From assembly GCA_052389435.1 (NCBI GenBank), contig JBQTIB010000014.1, forward strand, positions 1 to 64,000: DNA of 64,000 nt, written 5' to 3'. The position numbers and the translations under genes were made by a program. This DNA is from JBQTKD01 sp052389435. GTDB taxonomy: Bacteria > Actinomycetota > Actinomycetes > Sporichthyales > Sporichthyaceae. Shown here piece by piece: positions 41,611 through 50,811 of this stretch (the stretch's first letter is position 1; each line of letters starts with the position of its first letter). The notes below the pieces were generated by a model that was given only the letters and a program-made list of their open reading frames with translations, did no database searches and was not told the DNA's origin.

Positions 41611-42153
41611 GTGGACGTGCCGGAGCCCGTTGAGGTTCGCCGCAGCGATCGGCGGCGGCTGACCGTCACCGCCTACCGCGAGGCCGGCAAGACCGTCGTG
41701 CTCATCCCCGCCAAGATGAGCCGGGCGGAGGAGCGGCGGTGGGTCGAGGTGATGCTCGCGAAGCTGTCCGCGCAGGACGGCCGCCGCCGCCCCACCGACG
41801 ACGTGCTGCTCACCCGGGCCTGGAAGCTCTCCGAGCGCTACCTGGACGGCAGGGCCGCGCCGGTCTCGGTGCGCTGGGCGGACAACCAGATGACCCGCTG
41901 GGGTTCCTGTACCCCGGTCGACGGCACGATCCGGCTGTCCACCCGCCTGCGGGGGATGCCGCCCTACGTCGTCGACTACGTGCTGCTGCACGAGCTCGCG
42001 CACCTGATCGTTCCCGGGCACGGCCCGGACTTCTGGGCGTGTCTGGCCGCCTACCCCAAGCTCGAACGCGCCCGCGGCTATCTCGACGGCGTCGCGCACG
42101 CCGCGGGCCTCGACCTCGATCTCGACGCCGACGGGGACGTCCAGGCGGGCTAG
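41611..42153 (+). CDS. YgjP-like (DUF45/M48-type) metallopeptidase
   Basis: A 180-residue protein with the zinc motif HELAHL (H127, E128, H131), a third ligand in GHGPDFW (H137) and the preceding MTRWGSC segment (94-100). This is the pattern of YgjP/WLM-type metallopeptidases. It has no signal peptide, so it is cytoplasmic. Substrates of this family are unknown. It is convergent with the membrane protein gene at 42193, with ~40 nt between. Confidence 0.88.
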   Translation: MDVPEPVEVRRSDRRRLTVTAYREAGKTVVLIPAKMSRAEERRWVEVMLAKLSAQDGRRRPTDDVLLTRAWKLSERYLDGRAAPVSVRWADNQMTRWGSCTPVDGTIRLSTRLRGMPPYVVDYVLLHELAHLIVPGHGPDFWACLAAYPKLERARGYLDGVAHAAGLDLDLDADGDVQAG

Positions 42154-42192
42154 GTCGGTTCCGAATCGAGGACGCGCCCGGACGGGCGTCGG

Positions 42193-42882
42193 CTAGGCGA
42201 GGGCCGCGCCGACCGCGCAGCCGACGGTCCAGAGGGCTGCGTAGACCGCCAGCGAGGTCCAGCCGTAGTTCATCGTGAACTTCTTGGCCGCGTCCTCGAT
42301 CTCGAACGTGCCGTCGCCGAGTTCGCCGACCAGGGCGTCGGCCTCGTAGGCGGCCTCCGGGTCGAAGACGCGCCCGGAGCGCCGGTTGGCCTCGTGGTTC
42401 ACCAGGGCGATCAACTGGTCGACGCGGGTCCGCGTGGTGAGCTGGGAGGAGTAGGTCGGTCCGAACAGCACCGAGCCGAGCCGGTCCCCGCCGCGGGCCA
42501 GGACGATGGTGAAGCTGCGGTCGAAGCCGGCCCCGCCGATCTCGGGCCAGGACAGCACCGCGGTCTTGACCGGGTTGTGCACGGTGACGCCGGCCTCGGA
42601 GACGATCACGCGCGGCCGCCACAGGAAGTGGTCGATGCCGTACAGGCAGGGCACGACGATGATTCCGAACAGGAACCGGTCCAGGAACGCGTTGGCGTTG
42701 AGCGTCTCGCCGGGCTGCGCGATGACGCCGATCGCAAACGCGACCATGAAGAAGGCCATCAGGAAGGTGATGCCGACCGCTGCGCCCTGACGGACGGTCA
42801 CCTGACGGGTCGGCGAGATCGGCGGCTCGAGCGGAATCGGCCCCAGCCCGAACGGACGGCGCTTTGCCTTCGGACCGCTCAC
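42193..42882 (-). CDS. membrane protein of unknown family
   Basis: A 229-residue protein with two transmembrane helices near residues 33-53 and 70-88 and a third at the C-terminus (SLAVYAALWTVGCAVGAALA). Between them lies a soluble PH-like or beta-rich domain (RVIVSEAGVTVHNPVKTAVLSWPEI), with VFGPTYSSQLTTRTRVD following. It starts with GTG overlapping the upstream Nudix stop by 4 nt (GTGA, 42879-42882), so it is translationally coupled. The beta-rich part resembles bacterial PH-domain membrane proteins, but I do not assign a function. Confidence 0.72.
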   Translation of the reverse strand: MSGPKAKRRPFGLGPIPLEPPISPTRQVTVRQGAAVGITFLMAFFMVAFAIGVIAQPGETLNANAFLDRFLFGIIVVPCLYGIDHFLWRPRVIVSEAGVTVHNPVKTAVLSWPEIGGAGFDRSFTIVLARGGDRLGSVLFGPTYSSQLTTRTRVDQLIALVNHEANRRSGRVFDPEAAYEADALVGELGDGTFEIEDAAKKFTMNYGWTSLAVYAALWTVGCAVGAALA

Positions 42883-43439
42883 CCGCGGACCCGGGCGACC
42901 GCGGCGGCCACCAGTGCGCGGACGGCGTCGTCGGTCTCGGACGGGAGGGCGTCGACGGCGAACCAGCGCACGGCCAGGGACTCCTCGCTGACCCGGGCGG
43001 CGGCGTCGGACGGGGCAAGCACGGCGAACATCACGTCCAGATGGTGCTCCATCGGGCCCGGGCCCGGCCAATCCGACGCGCAGGGCGCGCGGTGGCGGTC
43101 CAGGCGCAGGATCCCCGGCAGCGGGCGCAGGTCCGTCAGTCCGGTCTCCTCCGTGGCCTCGCGCAGGGCCGCGCCCGCGAGCGTCGCGTCGTGCGCCTCG
43201 CAGTGACCGCCGGGCTGCAGCCACAGGCCGACCTTGCGATGGTGCACGAGCACGACCTGGCTCCCGCCGGGGTCGACGACGATCGCACTGGCCGTCAGAT
43301 GCGCGGGCGCGCAGGATCGGGTCGTCGCGTCCGGATGCCCGCCCAGGTAGGCCAGATACTCCTCGCGCAGCGCGATCTGCGCCGGCTCCTGCGGCTGATA
43401 CCGCGTCAGTTCCCTTGTCGCGTCGGCGTGGAGCTTCAC
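42879..43439 (-). CDS. Nudix hydrolase
   Basis: A 186-residue Nudix protein. The box reads GGHCEAHDATLAGAALREATEETGL, matching Gx5Ex7REUXEEXGU with all catalytic Glu present. It is the MutT/8-oxo-type or NUDIX-deaminated-nucleotide class, and the substrate cannot be told. GTG 43439 overlaps the upstream metalloprotease stop by 4 nt, and its own stop overlaps the membrane protein gene. The frame upstream of 43439 is open only because of high GC. Confidence 0.85.
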   Translation of the reverse strand: MKLHADATRELTRYQPQEPAQIALREEYLAYLGGHPDATTRSCAPAHLTASAIVVDPGGSQVVLVHHRKVGLWLQPGGHCEAHDATLAGAALREATEETGLTDLRPLPGILRLDRHRAPCASDWPGPGPMEHHLDVMFAVLAPSDAAARVSEESLAVRWFAVDALPSETDDAVRALVAAAVARVRG

Positions 43440-44746
43440 TTCTCGCCGTTGTCGGCGGGGGGATCGGCCGGGGGATCGAGCAGCGAGCCGAAATCGAGTT
43501 CGACGGGGTGGACGAACGCACTCGGGTCGTCGAGGTCCGGTCCGCTGGGCAGCAGGTCGGGGTGCTCCCACACGGCGTCGCGGCCGTCCACGCCCCGCGC
43601 CACCCGCAGCTCCTGCCACAGCGCCGCGGCCTCGCGCAGGCGCCGCGGGCGCAGTTCCAGGCCGATCAAGTTGCCGAAGGTCTGCTCCGCCGGGCCGCCG
43701 GCGGCACGACGGCGGCGCAGGCTCTCGCGCAGGGCCGAGGCCGAGGCCGGGCTGAGGTGCTCGACGGCGGCCGCGTTGACGACCTCGTCGACCCAGCCCT
43801 CGATCAGGGCGAGCAGCGTCTCGAGGCGCGCCAGTGCGGCCTCCTGCGCCGGCGTCTGCTGCGGGGTGAACATGCCCTCGGACAGCGCCCGGGAGATCGC
43901 CTCGGGATTGGTCGGGTCCAGATCGGAGACGACCGACTCGATCCGGGACATGTCGATGCTGATGCCGTTGGCGTAGGTCTGGACCGCCGAGAGCACGTGC
44001 CCGCGCAGCCACGACACCCCGGCGAACAGGCGCTGGTGCGCCGCCTCGCGCATGGCGAGGTACAGGCGCACCTCGCTCGGCGGAACGCCGAGACCCTCGC
44101 TGAACGCCGCGACGTTCGCGGCCACGAGCGCCGGGCGCCCGGCCGGGCCGAGCGGCAGGCCGATGTCGCTGGCCCCGAGGATCTCCCCGGCGAGCGTTCC
44201 GAGGGCCTGACCGACCTGGGCGCCGAACATCGCGCCGCCCATCTGACGCATCATCCCGACGAGCGGACCGGCCTGCGCGGCCATCTCCGCGGGCAGGACC
44301 TCGCCCATCGAGCCGACGACCTTCTCCGCCACCGGGTCGACGAGCGAGCGCCACACCGGAACGGTCGCCGCAATCCACTCGGCGCGGCTCCAGGCCAGCG
44401 CCGCGGCACCGCTGCTCGGCAGCGTGGTCGTCGGATCCAGCCACAGTTCGGCCAGGCGCACGGCCTCGTCGATCTCGCGCCGTGCCGTGTCGGAGACCGA
44501 GGGGTCCGAGCCCGCGGCGGCCACGGTCTTGCGCGCGGTGTCGGTGGCCAGGTCCCAGTTCACCGGGCCGCCGGTCCACTGCATCATCTGGCCGAGCTGG
44601 GTGAACATGTTCGCCAGCGCGTTCGGATCCGTCCCGGGCCCGCCGCCGAAGAGGGCCGCGAACGGGTTGTCGGCCCCCGTGAAGTCCATGCGGGGATCGT
44701 CGGGATCGTCGGAGGACTTTCCGAAGCCGAAGGGGACGCCGCTCAC
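43436..44746 (-). CDS. DUF2342 zinc-dependent metalloprotease-like protein (Rv3195-like)
   Basis: A 436-residue protein of DUF2342, a family predicted as zinc peptidases of the gluzincin type. The LAMREAAHQRLF segment (around residue 235) carries the shortened HExxH-related signature used in the family, and MFGAQVGQALGTLA and ENVAAFSEGLG-type segments match it. No signal peptide. The GTG start at 44746 has a strong GAGGGGGGA site upstream. It leads a three-gene operon with 4-nt overlaps. Function unproven; an old name linked the family to coenzyme F420, which I do not adopt. Confidence 0.82.
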   Translation of the reverse strand: MSGVPFGFGKSSDDPDDPRMDFTGADNPFAALFGGGPGTDPNALANMFTQLGQMMQWTGGPVNWDLATDTARKTVAAAGSDPSVSDTARREIDEAVRLAELWLDPTTTLPSSGAAALAWSRAEWIAATVPVWRSLVDPVAEKVVGSMGEVLPAEMAAQAGPLVGMMRQMGGAMFGAQVGQALGTLAGEILGASDIGLPLGPAGRPALVAANVAAFSEGLGVPPSEVRLYLAMREAAHQRLFAGVSWLRGHVLSAVQTYANGISIDMSRIESVVSDLDPTNPEAISRALSEGMFTPQQTPAQEAALARLETLLALIEGWVDEVVNAAAVEHLSPASASALRESLRRRRAAGGPAEQTFGNLIGLELRPRRLREAAALWQELRVARGVDGRDAVWEHPDLLPSGPDLDDPSAFVHPVELDFGSLLDPPADPPADNGEK

Positions 44747-44880
44747 CGCTCGTCCCCCCTCGCTGGACGACTCTCGCTGGGAGAACGATCAAGGTTGGCT
44801 TCAAACCCGGAGAAATCGGGCAAACTGAACGTCGTGAGCCTCGGGCGCATGTATCCCAACCTAACCGGGCGGCGGCAGGC

Positions 44881-45996
44881 GTGACCGAGCCGTCGCCGCC
44901 GGTTCGCTCACGGCGCAGCAGCGCCGCGAGCGGTGAGGTCGCGGCCGGATCGGAAGCGGCGCCCGCGGAGGCCGCCGCGGCACGATGGCGGACCGCCCGG
45001 ACCCGGGCCGGCCACGGCAAGCAACGGGGCCTTCGGGTCGCCGTCGCGGCCGCCGACCGCGGCTTGGGTCCGGCGCTCGTCGAACGTCTGGCCTGCCATC
45101 CGGAGATCGCCGAGGTCCGAGCGATCCCGCTGACCGACCCGCGGCGCGTGCAGCGCATGCGCGGGGTCGACGTCGCGGTGCACGCTCCGCCGACCGACGA
45201 GGCCGCCGGCGGCCCGGACGCCGTCCGCGTCGCGGGCGAGGTGCTGCGGGTCGCCGCGAAGGTTCCCCGCCTGGTGCTGTGCTCCTCCGCGATGGTCTAC
45301 GGCGCAGACCCGAGCAACCCGCTGCCCCTGGACGAGGACGCGCCGCTGTGCACGGCGGGGGACTTCGGCGTGGTCGCCGATCTGCTCGCCATCGAACGCC
45401 TCGCCTCGGCGGCCCGACCGGGCGGAGCCGACGACGGTCTGACCGTGCTGCGCCCGGCGATGCTCGTCGGGGGCGGCGTGGACAGCGTCCTGACCCGCCA
45501 CTTCGCCGCACCGCGACTGCTGCACCTCGACGGCGCCCGGCCCGCCTGGCAGTTCTGCCACGTCGAGGACCTGCTCTCGGCGATCGAGTACGCGGTCCTG
45601 GGGCGAGTCGCCGGCATCGTGACGGTCGGCTGCGAGGGATGGCTGGACCAGGAGACCGTCGAGGTGGCGACCGGCATGCGGCGGGTCTCGGTCTCCGCCG
45701 GCCGGGCGTTCGGCACCGCCGAGCGCCTGCAGCGCTTCGGCGTCATCAACGCCCCGGCCAGCGAACTGCGCTACGTCGCCTATCCCTGGGTGATCCCCTC
45801 CACCCGCCTGACCGAGGCCGGCTGGACCCCGTCCTTCGACAACCTCGGCGCCCTGCGGGCCCTGCTCGCCGACGTGGGAGAAGCCAGCGGTCGCCGTGGC
45901 CTGCGCGAGAACTCCCTGTCCGCCGCGGGCGCCGCGGTGGCGATGGTCGGCACCGCGGCCCTGCTCCGCGAGGTCCGCCGCCGCCGCCTGGGGTGA
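44881..45996 (+). CDS. NAD-dependent epimerase/SDR-type protein with C-terminal TM
   Basis: A 371-residue protein with a disordered Ala/Glu/Arg-rich first ~45 residues and an SDR-like Rossmann domain (LRVAVAAADRGLGPALVERL). The domain includes a CSSAMVYGA segment in place of the catalytic Ser and YxxxK region. The usual GxxGxxG is degenerate (AAADRGLG), and the Tyr-x3-Lys motif is not clearly intact (GVVADLLAIE), so catalysis is doubtful. The C-terminus has a hydrophobic helix followed by RRRRLG, a probable membrane anchor. It is 20 nt upstream of moaE on the same strand. Confidence 0.7.
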   Translation: MTEPSPPVRSRRSSAASGEVAAGSEAAPAEAAAARWRTARTRAGHGKQRGLRVAVAAADRGLGPALVERLACHPEIAEVRAIPLTDPRRVQRMRGVDVAVHAPPTDEAAGGPDAVRVAGEVLRVAAKVPRLVLCSSAMVYGADPSNPLPLDEDAPLCTAGDFGVVADLLAIERLASAARPGGADDGLTVLRPAMLVGGGVDSVLTRHFAAPRLLHLDGARPAWQFCHVEDLLSAIEYAVLGRVAGIVTVGCEGWLDQETVEVATGMRRVSVSAGRAFGTAERLQRFGVINAPASELRYVAYPWVIPSTRLTEAGWTPSFDNLGALRALLADVGEASGRRGLRENSLSAAGAAVAMVGTAALLREVRRRRLG

Positions 45997-46002
45997 CCCC
46001 GC

Positions 46003-46008
46003 CAGAAT
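46003..46008 (+). promoter_or_regulatory. -10-like hexamer before moaE
   Basis: CAGAAT ends 7 nt before ATG 46016 in the short gap after the epimerase gene. It could give a second, leaderless transcript start. Confidence 0.3.
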
Positions 46009-46015
46009 GGGCGCC

Positions 46016-46444
46016 ATGACCTCCGACGCCATCGTGCTGTGCGAGATCCGCGACACCCCGCTGTCCCCGACGGAGATCCTCGCCGCCGTGGACCACCCCG
46101 CCGCCGGCGGCACCGCGCTGTTCGTCGGCACGGTCCGCGACAACGACGGCGGCAAGGAGGTCAAGGACCTGCAGTACAGCGCCCACCCGAGCGCCGTGGA
46201 CCAGATGCGCGCGATCGCCGAGGCCATCGCCGCGGAGCACGACGCGATCCGCATCGCGGCGGTGCACCGCGTCGGGGACCTCGCGATCGGCGACCTCGCG
46301 ATCGTCGCCGCCGTCTCCTGCGGCCACCGCGGCGAGGCGTTCGCCGCCTGCCGGGACCTCGTCGACCGGATCAAGGCCGGGGTCCCGATCTGGAAGCACC
46401 AGGCCTTCGGCGACGGGACCACCGAATGGGTGGGCACTCCCTAG
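46016..46444 (+). CDS. moaE: molybdopterin synthase large subunit MoaE
   Basis: A 142-residue MoaE. It combines with thiocarboxylated MoaD to convert precursor Z into molybdopterin. Family features: GGTALFVGTVRDNDGGKEV near the N-terminus, the HRVG loop, CGHRGEAF, and the catalytic-lysine region RIKAGVPIWKHQAF (K120, K127). ATG 46016 is 20 nt after the epimerase stop. moeZ in the same window supplies activated sulfur for the pathway. Confidence 0.93.
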   Translation: MTSDAIVLCEIRDTPLSPTEILAAVDHPAAGGTALFVGTVRDNDGGKEVKDLQYSAHPSAVDQMRAIAEAIAAEHDAIRIAAVHRVGDLAIGDLAIVAAVSCGHRGEAFAACRDLVDRIKAGVPIWKHQAFGDGTTEWVGTP

Positions 46445-46445
46445 G

Positions 46446-46451
46446 TAGGCT
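46446..46451 (+). promoter_or_regulatory. -10 hexamer for leaderless Lon-PDZ protease transcript
   Basis: TAGGCT ends 7 nt before GTG 46459, directly after the moaE stop. Confidence 0.45.
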
Positions 46452-46458
46452 TCGCGGC

Positions 46459-47529
46459 GTGTTCTCCAAGGTGGACTGGCGTGCCCCGCGCACGATCGCG
46501 CTGACCGTCGCGGGCGGCCTGCTCGCCCTGCTGGCCGGGATGCTCATCGTGCTTCCCGTGCCCTACGCGCGCATCGCCCCCGGGCCGGCCACCGACACCC
46601 TCGGCGCCGTCGACGGCAAGACGCTCATCGTCATCGAGGGTCGGGAGAGCTTCCCGGTCACCGGCAAGCTCGAGTTGACCACCGTCTCGATCACCAACCC
46701 CGATCACCGGATGAGCCTGATCGAGGCACTGACCGGCTGGTTCCGCGAGGGCGTCGCGATCGTTCCCAAGGACACGATCTACGACAAGAACAAGTCGGCC
46801 GAGGAGATCAAGGAAGAGAACGTCGTCGCGATGGCGACCTCGCAGCAGCACGCGACGGCGGCCGCGCTCAAGGCGTTGAACATCCCGATCAAGACCTACG
46901 TGCAGGTCGAGCAGCTCACCGAGGGCAAGCCCGCCTACGACAGGCTGAAGCTCGAAGACCGGATCCTGGAAGTGGACGGGACCGCCGTCGGCAAGCCCGA
47001 AGAGGTCGTCGAGGCCGTGCGCAAGCGCAAGCCCGGCGAGGAGGTCGTCTTCAAGATCTCCCGCGGCGGCAGGGAGTCCACCGAGACGATCACGACGGTC
47101 CCGAACCCCGACAAGCCCTCGGTGCCGCTCGTCGGGTTGGTGCCGGGCGTCGGGTACGAGTTCCCGTTCAAGGTGAAGATCGAGCTCGACAACGTCGGCG
47201 GTCCGAGCGCCGGAATGATGTTCGCGCTCGGCATCATCGAACGCCTCACGCCCGAGGCGATCACCGGCGGAAGGATCGTCGCCGGCACCGGGAGCATCGA
47301 CGACGACGGCGCGATCGGCAAGATCGGCGGCATCGTGATGAAGATCCGCGGCGCGAAGAAGTCCGGTGCGACCGTGTTCCTGGTGCCCGCGGAGAACTGC
47401 CGCGAGGCCGCGCAGGGCGCGCCGAAGGGCATCGAACTGGTGAAGGTCGACAAGCTCACGACCGCGCTGTCGGCCCTCGAGGCCATCCGGACCGGCAAGG
47501 GCTCCTTCCCCAGGTGTTCCGACGCCTGA
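46459..47529 (+). CDS. membrane-anchored PDZ and Lon-type serine protease (Rv3194c-like)
   Basis: A 356-residue protein. An N-terminal TM helix (residues ~12-34) anchors it, with an extracytoplasmic PDZ domain at about 160-205 (DRLKLEDRILEVDGTAV) and a C-terminal Lon-like protease domain. The Ser/Lys dyad is S250 (GGPSAG) and K295 (GGIVMK). The AAA+ module of true Lon is absent, as in the YlbL/PDZ-Lon family. It probably processes cell-envelope proteins. GTG 46459 begins 14 nt after the moaE stop. Confidence 0.9.
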   Translation: MFSKVDWRAPRTIALTVAGGLLALLAGMLIVLPVPYARIAPGPATDTLGAVDGKTLIVIEGRESFPVTGKLELTTVSITNPDHRMSLIEALTGWFREGVAIVPKDTIYDKNKSAEEIKEENVVAMATSQQHATAAALKALNIPIKTYVQVEQLTEGKPAYDRLKLEDRILEVDGTAVGKPEEVVEAVRKRKPGEEVVFKISRGGRESTETITTVPNPDKPSVPLVGLVPGVGYEFPFKVKIELDNVGGPSAGMMFALGIIERLTPEAITGGRIVAGTGSIDDDGAIGKIGGIVMKIRGAKKSGATVFLVPAENCREAAQGAPKGIELVKVDKLTTALSALEAIRTGKGSFPRCSDA

Positions 47530-47711
47530 CGTTCCGACGCCTGCGGCCTCCGCTTCGGCGTCTCGGCCGCTCCGCGGGTCGAGATTGGGCGAGTTTGCCC
47601 AAGTTGTTGATCACCGATGCGGGGAACCTGAGGCTCGCTCGATAAGTTGGCTGTTCGACAGGTGTATCTCGACCAGCGAGGTACGCCGAAACCTGCCGAG
47701 GTGGCTGCCGC

Positions 47712-50687
47712 GTGAGTTTCGACCCGCCGGGTGGTTCTGGGGGTGCGCCGCCGGGACGACGACCGTTCCGGCCCGCGGCTCCGCGTCGCGCACCCCGGGC
47801 GCTGTTGCCGGTCCTGATCGTTCTCGTCGGGCTGGTCATCGGCTTCCTGATCCTCACCGACCTGATCACCGACCTGTGGTGGTTCCGCTCGGTCGCCTAC
47901 TCCGACGTCTTCACCACCCGCCTCGGTACGCGAGTCGTGCTGTTCGCGATCTTCGCGGCCCTGATGGCCGGCCTCGTGGCGCTGAACGTGATCGTCGCCT
48001 ACCGCCTCCGTCCACCCTTCCGCGGCATGTCGCAGGAGCAGCAGAACCTCGACCGGTACCGGGTGGGGTTGGACCCGTTCAAGATCCCGATCCTGCTCGC
48101 GATCTGCACCGTTCTCGGCATCATGGCCGGCACCTCGGCCGCAGCCGAATGGCGCACCTGGCTGATGTGGCGCAACGGGTCGAACTTCGGGACCAAGGAC
48201 CCGCAGTTCAACATGGACGTCTCCTTCTACGTCTTCGACTACCCGTGGTGGCGCTTCGTTCTCGGCTTCGGCTTCGCCGTCGTCCTCGTCGCGCTCATGG
48301 CCTCGGTGGTCACGCACTACCTCTACGGCGGGCTGCGGCTGCAGACCCCGGGGGACAAGGCCACCCCCGGCGCCCAGGTGCACCTGTCCGTGCTGCTCGG
48401 CCTGTTCGTGCTGCTGAAGGCCGTCGCGTACTGGATGGACCGCTACGGTCTCGCGATCTCCGGCGGTGGTTTCGACCAAGTCGCGGGCTGGACCGGGCTG
48501 CGGTACAAGGACGAGAACGCCCTGCTGCCGGCCAAGGAGATCCTGGCCGTCATCGCGCTGATCTGCGCGGTGCTCTTCTTCGCCAACATCTGGCGGCGCA
48601 CCTGGATGCTGCCCGGCATCGGCTTCGGTCTGCTGGTGCTCTCCGCCGTGCTCATCGGCACCGCCTACCCGGCGATCGTGCAGCAGTTCCAGGTCCGCCC
48701 GTCCGAGGCGAACAAGGAAGCGCCCTACATCGACCGCAACATCAAGGCCACGCGCATGGCCTACGGCCTGACCGGGGCCAAGGTCGAGAAGTACGAGGCC
48801 AAGACCGACGTGCAGGCCGGTCAGTTGCGCGCGGACGCGAACACCACCGCGAGCATCCGCCTGCTCGACCCGAACATCGTGCAGCCGACGTTCATCCAGG
48901 AGCAGCAGGTCCGGCAGTTCTACAGCTTCCCGGAGTCGCTGCGGATCGACCGCTACAACATCGACGGCAAGAACCAGGACGTCGTCGCCGCGGTGCGCGA
49001 ACTCGACCTCGACCGGGTTCCGCCCGCGCAGCGCAACTGGATCAACGACCACTTCCTGTTCACCCACGGGTACGGCCTGGTGGCCGCCAGCGGCAACACC
49101 GTCGAACCCGACGGGTCCCCGTCGTATGTGTCCCGGGACATTCCGCCGACGGGCAAGCTCGGCGAGTACGAGCCGCGGGTCTACTTCGGCGAGGAGTCCC
49201 CGGACTACTCGATCGTCGGGTCCGCCGACGGCACTCCGCGCGAGTACGACCGCGAGGACAAGGACTCCGGCCAGGTCCTGAACACCTATCAGGGCAAGGG
49301 CGGTGTCGGGATCGGCTCGTTCTGGCGCAAGGCCATGTACGCGGTCAAGTTCCGCGAGCAGAAGATCCTGCTGTCCTCCGAGGTGAACTCCGCCTCCAAG
49401 GTGCTCTACAACCGGGACCCGCGCGAGCGCGTCCAGCGGGTGGCGCCGTGGCTGACGCTGGACTCCGACCCCTACCCCGCGGTGATCGGCGGCCGGATCC
49501 AGTGGATCGTCGACGGGTACACGACCACCGGCAACTACCCGTACGCGTCTAGGACGACGCTGGGCAAGGCCACGCAGACGACGTTGACCAGCGACGACCG
49601 GCGCGTCATCGCCCCGCGCGACGAGGTCAACTACATCCGCAACTCGGTGAAGGCGACCGTCGACGCCTACGACGGCACCATCAACCTCTACACCTGGGAC
49701 GAGGCCGACCCGGTCCTGAAGACCTGGAAGCGGGCCTTCCCGAACACGGTGAAGGAAAAGAAGGACATCCCATCGGCACTGACCGCGCACCTGCGGTACC
49801 CGGAGGACTACTTCAAGGTCCAGCGCGAGATGCTCTCCCGCTACCACGTGACCGACCCGGCGTCCTTCTACACCAAGGCCGACTTCTGGCAGGTCCCGCC
49901 GGACCCGACGGGCAGCGACCTGGCCGGCACCACCCGGATCGCCGAAACGGCGCCGGTGCCGCCGTACTACCTGACGCTGAAGATGCCGGGGCAGAGCGCT
50001 CCGACGTTCTCCCTGACGACGACCTTCGAGCCGCTCAACCGCACCCAGTTGGCCGCGTTCATGGCGGTGAACGCCGAACCGGGGCCGGACTACGGCACGA
50101 TCCGGGTCCTGCAACTGCCCCAGGGCACGGCGGTGGCCGGGCCTAGACAGGTGCAGACCAACATCACCTCCGACCCCCAGGTCTCCGCCGCGATCCTGAA
50201 CTACAAGGGCAACCTGGTGAAGGCGGGCAACCTGCTGACCCTTCCGGTCGGCGGCGGCCTGCTCTACGTCGAACCGCTGTACGTGCAGCCGACGCAGGGC
50301 ACCTCCTTCCCCCTGCTGCGTCAGGTGGTGGTCTCCTTCGGCAACAAGGTGGCCATCGGCGAGGACCTCAAGGACGCGCTGGACAAGCTGTTCCAGGGTC
50401 AGTCCGGTGCGACGACGGCGCCGGGCGCCGGGGCCGAGAACCCCGGCGGCGAGGCGCCGGCCAGGGGCGACGCGACCGTGGCCGAAGCCCTCGCCGACGT
50501 TCGCAAGGCCTACGAGGACAGCGTCGCCGCGCTCAAGAAGTCGCCACCCGACTTCGCCGGCTACGGCGAGGCGCAGAAGCGGCTCGAGCGGGCGCTGCGG
50601 GCAGCCGAGGACGCGCAGACCAAGCCCGCCGCGAAGGCCCCCGCGGCGTCGCCGAGTCCCAAGGCGACCTCGCCACCGAAGACCTAG
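47712..50687 (+). CDS. UPF0182 large membrane protein (Rv3193c-like)
   Basis: A 991-residue protein with about seven N-terminal transmembrane helices (residues ~30 to 330), a large extracytoplasmic domain, and an acidic Pro/Ala/Lys-rich C-terminal tail. Characteristic segments: TDLWWFRSVAYSDVFTTRLG, MDVSFYVFDYPWWRF and VSFGNKVAIGEDLKDALDKLFQG. The family is universal in actinobacteria and unassigned. The GTG start (47712) lies within a purine-poor context. A strong terminator follows. It is the last member of the conserved Rv3211-to-Rv3193c-like order. Confidence 0.92.
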   Translation: MSFDPPGGSGGAPPGRRPFRPAAPRRAPRALLPVLIVLVGLVIGFLILTDLITDLWWFRSVAYSDVFTTRLGTRVVLFAIFAALMAGLVALNVIVAYRLRPPFRGMSQEQQNLDRYRVGLDPFKIPILLAICTVLGIMAGTSAAAEWRTWLMWRNGSNFGTKDPQFNMDVSFYVFDYPWWRFVLGFGFAVVLVALMASVVTHYLYGGLRLQTPGDKATPGAQVHLSVLLGLFVLLKAVAYWMDRYGLAISGGGFDQVAGWTGLRYKDENALLPAKEILAVIALICAVLFFANIWRRTWMLPGIGFGLLVLSAVLIGTAYPAIVQQFQVRPSEANKEAPYIDRNIKATRMAYGLTGAKVEKYEAKTDVQAGQLRADANTTASIRLLDPNIVQPTFIQEQQVRQFYSFPESLRIDRYNIDGKNQDVVAAVRELDLDRVPPAQRNWINDHFLFTHGYGLVAASGNTVEPDGSPSYVSRDIPPTGKLGEYEPRVYFGEESPDYSIVGSADGTPREYDREDKDSGQVLNTYQGKGGVGIGSFWRKAMYAVKFREQKILLSSEVNSASKVLYNRDPRERVQRVAPWLTLDSDPYPAVIGGRIQWIVDGYTTTGNYPYASRTTLGKATQTTLTSDDRRVIAPRDEVNYIRNSVKATVDAYDGTINLYTWDEADPVLKTWKRAFPNTVKEKKDIPSALTAHLRYPEDYFKVQREMLSRYHVTDPASFYTKADFWQVPPDPTGSDLAGTTRIAETAPVPPYYLTLKMPGQSAPTFSLTTTFEPLNRTQLAAFMAVNAEPGPDYGTIRVLQLPQGTAVAGPRQVQTNITSDPQVSAAILNYKGNLVKAGNLLTLPVGGGLLYVEPLYVQPTQGTSFPLLRQVVVSFGNKVAIGEDLKDALDKLFQGQSGATTAPGAGAENPGGEAPARGDATVAEALADVRKAYEDSVAALKKSPPDFAGYGEAQKRLERALRAAEDAQTKPAAKAPAASPSPKATSPPKT

Positions 50688-50693
50688 CTCCAC

Positions 50694-50730
50694 CGAGGCC
50701 CCCGCCACCGGCGGGGGCCTCGGGCGTTTT
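50694..50730 (+). terminator. strong intrinsic terminator after UPF0182 gene
   Basis: CGAGGCCCCCGCC (50694-50706) pairs with GGCGGGGGCCTCG (50710-50722) across a 3-nt loop, then GGCGTTTT. Confidence 0.9.
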
Positions 50731-50811
50731 CGCCCCGCCGATAACCGGTTGGCCCCCGGGTGGGTGGGCGCGGGATGCTTCGCACGGCGAGCGAGCGCGA
50801 GGAGAGGTCCG

